DNA from: Pyricularia pennisetigena
Lineage: Eukaryota > Ascomycota > Sordariomycetes > Magnaporthales > Pyriculariaceae
Direction: 5' to 3'
NCBI RefSeq assembly: GCF_004337985.1
Contig: NC_043743.1
Coordinates: 2,588,543-2,652,542, forward strand
Length of the DNA stretch: 64,000 nt
A program made the translations under genes and the position numbers. Each line of letters starts with the position of its first letter. Within the stretch, counting starts at the first letter, position 1. Under the pieces are notes generated by a model. The model worked only from the letters and a program-made list of their open reading frames with translations. It did no database searches and was not told where the DNA came from. Shown here one piece after another: positions 59,977 through 64,000 of this stretch.

Positions 59977-60754
59977 TTTGAACGATGTATTAAATCGCAG
60001 TGATTGATTGTGGTACAATTTGTTGTCCGGTTTTTGGGTTGTCTGCTCAATTTTTTGTGGTTTCGATAAATTAGGTGAAAGGTATTCCAAGGTGAGGTAC
60101 TGAAGTAAAGGAAACGTAAGGAAACGGAGGTATTTAACAGGCGTGCTGCGTTCGCGTGCTTGCTGCCAACGGGAGGTTAAGAAGCATAATGGTACGGTGG
60201 GATGATGGCTTAGCAAGGGGCCGCAGGGAGGGAGGGGCAATAGAACAACGTCATCGTTCGACCGCAATTGCGTTGGTCCCTTCAATGTGCCTGCCCGCTG
60301 ATTGGGTGGCAAACTCCAACAACCGAAAAGGCTCTGGTCCATTCTAGGCCCGAATCAAGAGTACTTTGGAGGAAAGAAATAACTGGCGGCAATTGTTTTG
60401 TACATCCAAGTTATAAGCTTTCTGTCAATCTTTTTGATATTCCTTAAGATACCTCCCTACCTACAGATGTAGAGCTGCATTTTCCAGCCCCACCTCTGCT
60501 CCTGGTCGCTCAATGACGATGATCTACTGCGGAAGTATTTGAATGGGCATTTGCATGTGATGGCCGTTTGTTTCCATGTACGAGAGGATTGGCGTGCAGT
60601 TTTGTGAACAGAAAATATAAACAAATGCGATCATGACCATTCGTGACTTTTAATTAAATTGAGCTGCTAACTCTGCGTTTGCGCCGCACCGACTCCACCA
60701 AGGAAAGCAATGTATGTGCTTCTAGACCAGGCGCATTGAATTCTATCTTCATTC
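59977..60754. other. intergenic upstream of the Vip1-like gene
   Basis: 0.78 kb. The first ~100 nt are probably 5' UTR of the Vip1-like gene. A CCTACCTAC word lies at 60456-60464. No gene seen. Confidence 0.5.
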
Positions 60755-61042
60755 TTAAGGATGCGGCTTCGTGAACTTGTCTTTAACTGCTTCTTCCATA
60801 GGTCCCTTTGGGTTCGAGGAGAGATTCTGTGTGTGTAGAGCCGGTCAGTGTTCTGCTCTGCTCAAGGGAGAAAGAAGCACACTGTGCGACAAAGTTTATC
60901 GTACCTCCAGTTGGTCCTTGTTGGACTTGTCCTTGTCCTGAGGCGTGTCTTGGAGACCTTGACCCGAGCCGGGGGCGTCTTTGAGCTGAGCACCAGTCTG
61001 GGTCTCGGGAGGAGGTGACTGGCGACCTTCTTGAGACGACAT
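60755..61042 (-). CDS. small 69-residue two-exon protein, function unknown
   Basis: Exons 61042-60905 and 60826-60755 (intron 60827-60904, GTACGA...CAG) give exactly 70 codons including TAA. Very hydrophilic: MSSQEGRQSPPPETQTG, then a Gln/Asp/Lys-rich stretch (DTPQDKDKSNKDQLE), and after the join NLSSNPKGPMEEAVKDKFTKPHP. No signal peptide, membrane segment or Cys. Probably disordered. The ATG context CAAGATGTC and closing splice sites argue that this is a real gene. Composition recalls small stress-related hydrophilic proteins of ascomycetes, but I do not assign a function. Confidence 0.75.
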
Positions 61043-62205
61043 CTTGATTGTAGCTGATTAGGTAAGGCGGTAGGTAGTTTGAAGGAGTTTGTATCCTGGG
61101 GAGTGATTGCAGTTCGAATGATTGCTTGGGGAGAATGAAGAACTTCGAGAGTATTGGCCGCTTGGAATCAATCTACCTAGGAGATGGGCCAGGATTAAAT
61201 ATAAAGACCATCGTCTTCCAGCTCCAATTGTTTTCAAAGATTCCACCACACCCTGCTGCATGCAGATGATGATCAATTACATCACCACTACATAACTCAT
61301 TGGCAACCGCTGCTCAGTAAGATAGGGGCCGGGAGTTGTGTGAGAACAGCCAGCCCCACCAGACCTACCTTGTGGAGTGCAGCCGAGGAACTGTGGGCTG
61401 CCAAGCTGCCCAAGGTACTGACTGCCACAAGTGCAGCAAGTGAGCGATGCAACCAAGCACTGACGTGTATTGGGAGTACTCTGCGACTTCCTATGCAGCC
61501 TAATGCCTCAGCAAAGAGAAGAAAATAAGTGGATGCAGCGCTGCGTAGTCTAACGAAAGCCACAAAGACAATTCTCCACTGTTATGAGGTGGATCAGGTC
61601 GCCTATCTGGTTGGGTGGCTCCGCGTAAGAGTGCCATTGAGTGCCATTTAGGTGGAAGGGGTTAATTATGCTAAGTAAAGCTTGGGCGAGTAAAACACCT
61701 ACAATGCCTGATGTTCAGGTTCCTTCCAATGGTAGAAACTATTTTCGTTACTCTTTCTCCCGCTGATAGAGTGGATGCAGGGGCGCAGAGCCGACGAGCA
61801 GGCCCCACAGTCCCCGCTGGATCGGCTTATTTCACAATTCACGCCCAGGAACACCCTCCCTTTGACACAGCCATGGGCGAATCACACAAGCCCAAGTCGA
61901 GACTTGTTTACGGTTCGCATGAAATGGTCGTTCAGCGAAGGACAAGTGCCTCAAAGAGACACGCAGGCTCCAGGAAGTAGTGTTTGTTTTTGTTTTGTCC
62001 TGTTCTGTTGCTGTTTTGATGCTGCTGCTGCAGCGGATCACAAGCATTTCCCCTCTGTACTGCAAGCGCGCAGCTAAAACACAGCAAACTCGCCCGCCCA
62101 GCGTGCCTGTTTATTTCATCTGTGACTGGGCGACACTTTTGCGATCGACAAGAAGCACACTCTCCACTTGTGAACCCGCAAACCGCCAACTGTCCAAAGC
62201 TCGAA
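61043..62205. other. intergenic, divergent region
   Basis: 1.2 kb between the small minus-strand gene and the coiled-coil gene. TTAGGTAAGGCGGTAGGTAG lies immediately upstream of the small gene (61058-61077). Frames here lack family resemblance; 61980-62205 is probably the 5' UTR of the plus-strand gene. Confidence 0.5.
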
Positions 62206-63505
62206 ATGCCAGACCTCAAAAACAGTGTTCCGTCAGTCCCTCACACGATGAGCGAAACCCGTCAACTGTCCTCGCAAGCAATGCCTCCTCCGCCCGTGGC
62301 ACGGTCGCCCTCCCTCAATATTCTTCCCTCGAACCAAACGGCCCACACATCTGCTACGACGTCGTCCTCCGCTCTTGCTTCACCGCAGCTTCCACCAGCT
62401 GCAGTCGCGTCCAACCTGAACTCGGACAACGCCGGAGCTGGGCCCGGTCCGGGACCGATACGGCATCCGCGTCCACTGACTGCTGCCGAGTTGCATCTAC
62501 AGCTGGAGAAGGAACAGGAGGCTGTGGTTAGTTGCTCAAACCTTACGATAAATCATACCCGTGAAGCCTTGACACTTGGTAGATGCTGCTGCGTCCCACT
62601 CTTGCAGCCAAAAGAGGACTAACGTCAAATGGCTTTACCAGGTCAATCGTCTTACCCGTGAGCTGTCAATTCTTCGGGCAGCACAGAATGCCTCAGTTGT
62701 CTCCAATACGTCGTCGACCTCGGCCAGCGTTAGCGGCGCCGAAGGAACCCCTGCCACAGACTTGATCTCGGGTTCCGGTTTCTCGATCCCCTCGACGAGC
62801 GGACGCCGGCACCACCGTACATCTTCCAGCCATAGTGCACGCAGCCAGGCCATCATGGGAACATCTTTTGGGGCTGGTTCGATGGTTGGAGGCGGGCCCT
62901 TGCCAGCTCCTGCAGGTCGGCCTTCTGCCACTAGTTTGAGCAGACAGAACAGCACTGCTTCGCGACGCAGCCGGGCTAGTTCTCCAATACCTCCCGTCCA
63001 TCACTCGAACCCGATCGACATTGCGCCCGGTGGTGGATACTTCCAAAGGGGCCAGCCTCCTATGGCATCCAGCTATGAACTGTCCCCTGGCTTGATGCAG
63101 GCTACACACCGGTATGAGGAGGTAGCTTACTACCGAACAGAACTCGAATCTGCGAAGCGAGAGAATGAAATCCTTCGCCGTCGCATACAAGAGCTTGAGC
63201 GAGCCGTCAGGGATCGTAGGACCAGTGACGCCGGTCGAACGCGGTCGGAGAGCGTCTCGACAACGGCAAGTGTGGCAGCCAGCACCGGCGGCGGCGTGAC
63301 GACGACAGGAACGGGTGTCAGGGGCGGCAGCGGTGTGGCTGTGGCAGGCCGCAGAGAGGGTGTTGGACGGGAGCGGGTTGTGAGCGTGGCTGGCAGTGTC
63401 GCTGTTGGTGTACCAGAAGACGAGGTTCGTGTGGGTGAGAGCGCTGCCAGCGCTGGATTGGGAACAGCACAATCTGGGGCTGGTGTTGAGAGATCGACAA
63501 CCTGA
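62206..63505 (+). CDS. serine-rich coiled-coil protein, function unknown
   Basis: Exons 62206-62526 and 62642-63505 (intron 62527-62641, GTTAGT...CAG with ACTAAC branch) give 394 residues. The join forms one continuous helix (LHLQLEKEQEAVVNRLTRELSILRAAQ, near 90-120). A second coiled coil lies near 285-325 (ELESAKRENEILRRRIQELERAVRDRR). Between them is a Ser/Arg-rich disordered region; the tail is Gly/Val/Thr-rich. The two heptad regions resemble leucine-zipper or scaffold segments, but no basic DNA-binding region precedes them. The first in-frame ATG is used; another at 62248 is possible. Function not recognised. Confidence 0.8.
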
Positions 63506-64000
63506 GACGCCATGATCTTATTGAGGTGAAAGCGAAGAGTGTTAGTGTAGCCGGGATTATGACGCCTCGCGCGGTATCCGAGATCATACGCTTGGTAAAA
63601 GCTATGAGTAAAGGCCAGCAAAATGCGATATATTTCTCCCTTCCAGCCAAGACCATTTGTTGCAAAGCAGTTTTCTTCTCGTCTCGTTGTTCTGCTTTCA
63701 TCTGCTCTATTCTTTTGTGATGCGATTCCTGATGATCCAACGAATTACCTACAGCAGACACTGAGACAAGAGAATATGACTGTTTGATTTTGCTACCTGA
63801 ACCTTTTTGTTAATATGATCGACTGTTCAATCAGCTGTGCCCAATGCTTGAAACAGAAGGGCTGTGGTGGATGAAGATGTAAGAGATTAATAACAAATAG
63901 TCCAATAACATGATAGATAAGTCACAACCTATGTCAACCATAAACGCAGATAGTTTTAGCGGCATGTCAAAACTAGAGTCTGTTCTCTCTGGAGGTTTCG
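63506..64000. other. 3' flank at the right window edge
   Basis: About 0.5 kb, AT-rich, likely the 3' UTR of the coiled-coil gene. No further gene seen before the edge. Confidence 0.5.

Overview
The window looks like nuclear DNA of a filamentous ascomycete (Pezizomycotina, most likely Sordariomycetes). Nearly every gene is broken by short GT-AG introns, mostly 57-120 nt, with CTAAC/CTGAC-type branch sites. Intergenic gaps are 0.1-4 kb, and the gene set (HSE1, ATG13, eRF3, CK2 beta, a PDR-type ABC pump, acu-6-type PEPCK) is that of an ascomycete. No operons, IS elements, CRISPR arrays or intact transposons are visible. Exon models were built by hand from splice signals, reading-frame closure and known family motifs; every complete model sums to a multiple of three.

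Layout. 1-7 kb: a partial short-chain dehydrogenase (-), a DUF1295 membrane oxidoreductase (+), a centrin-like EF-hand gene (-) divergent from a BUD22-like ribosome-biogenesis gene (+), and an intron-containing tRNA-Ala(AGC). 7-15 kb: a ten-exon mitochondrial oxodicarboxylate carrier (-) with a 6-nt microexon and a GC-AG intron, then a 1600-residue ankyrin/RCC1/BTB protein resembling IBTK (+). 15-29 kb: HSE1 (ESCRT-0), ATG13 (autophagy initiation) and a SNF2-family ATPase, all on the minus strand. 29-38 kb: a cytochrome P450 (-), an unrecognised membrane protein with a methyltransferase-like glycine motif (+), and ATP-dependent PEP carboxykinase (-), whose start codon appears to be split by an intron. 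40-52 kb: eRF3/SUP35 with a Q/G/Y-rich prion-like N-terminus (-), a Yrb30-like Ran-binding protein (+), and a full-size PDR-type ABC transporter (-). 52-64 kb: a 4-kb gene-free stretch, CK2 beta (-), a JmjC/cupin-like putative oxygenase (+), a Vip1-like RRM protein (-), a two-exon 69-residue protein (-), and a serine-rich coiled-coil protein (+).

The genes are mostly unrelated housekeeping functions: translation termination, ribosome assembly, endosomal sorting, autophagy, gluconeogenesis, nuclear transport and signalling. I see no secondary-metabolite cluster and no defence or mobile system. The P450, ABC pump and SDR are well separated and do not form a cluster. I did not find a convincing wholly new system. 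The unusual signals are in gene structure (microexon, split start codon, GC donor, a 641-nt intron carrying a 16-bp palindrome) and in recurrent intergenic words (AGGTAGGTA and CTAGACTA).
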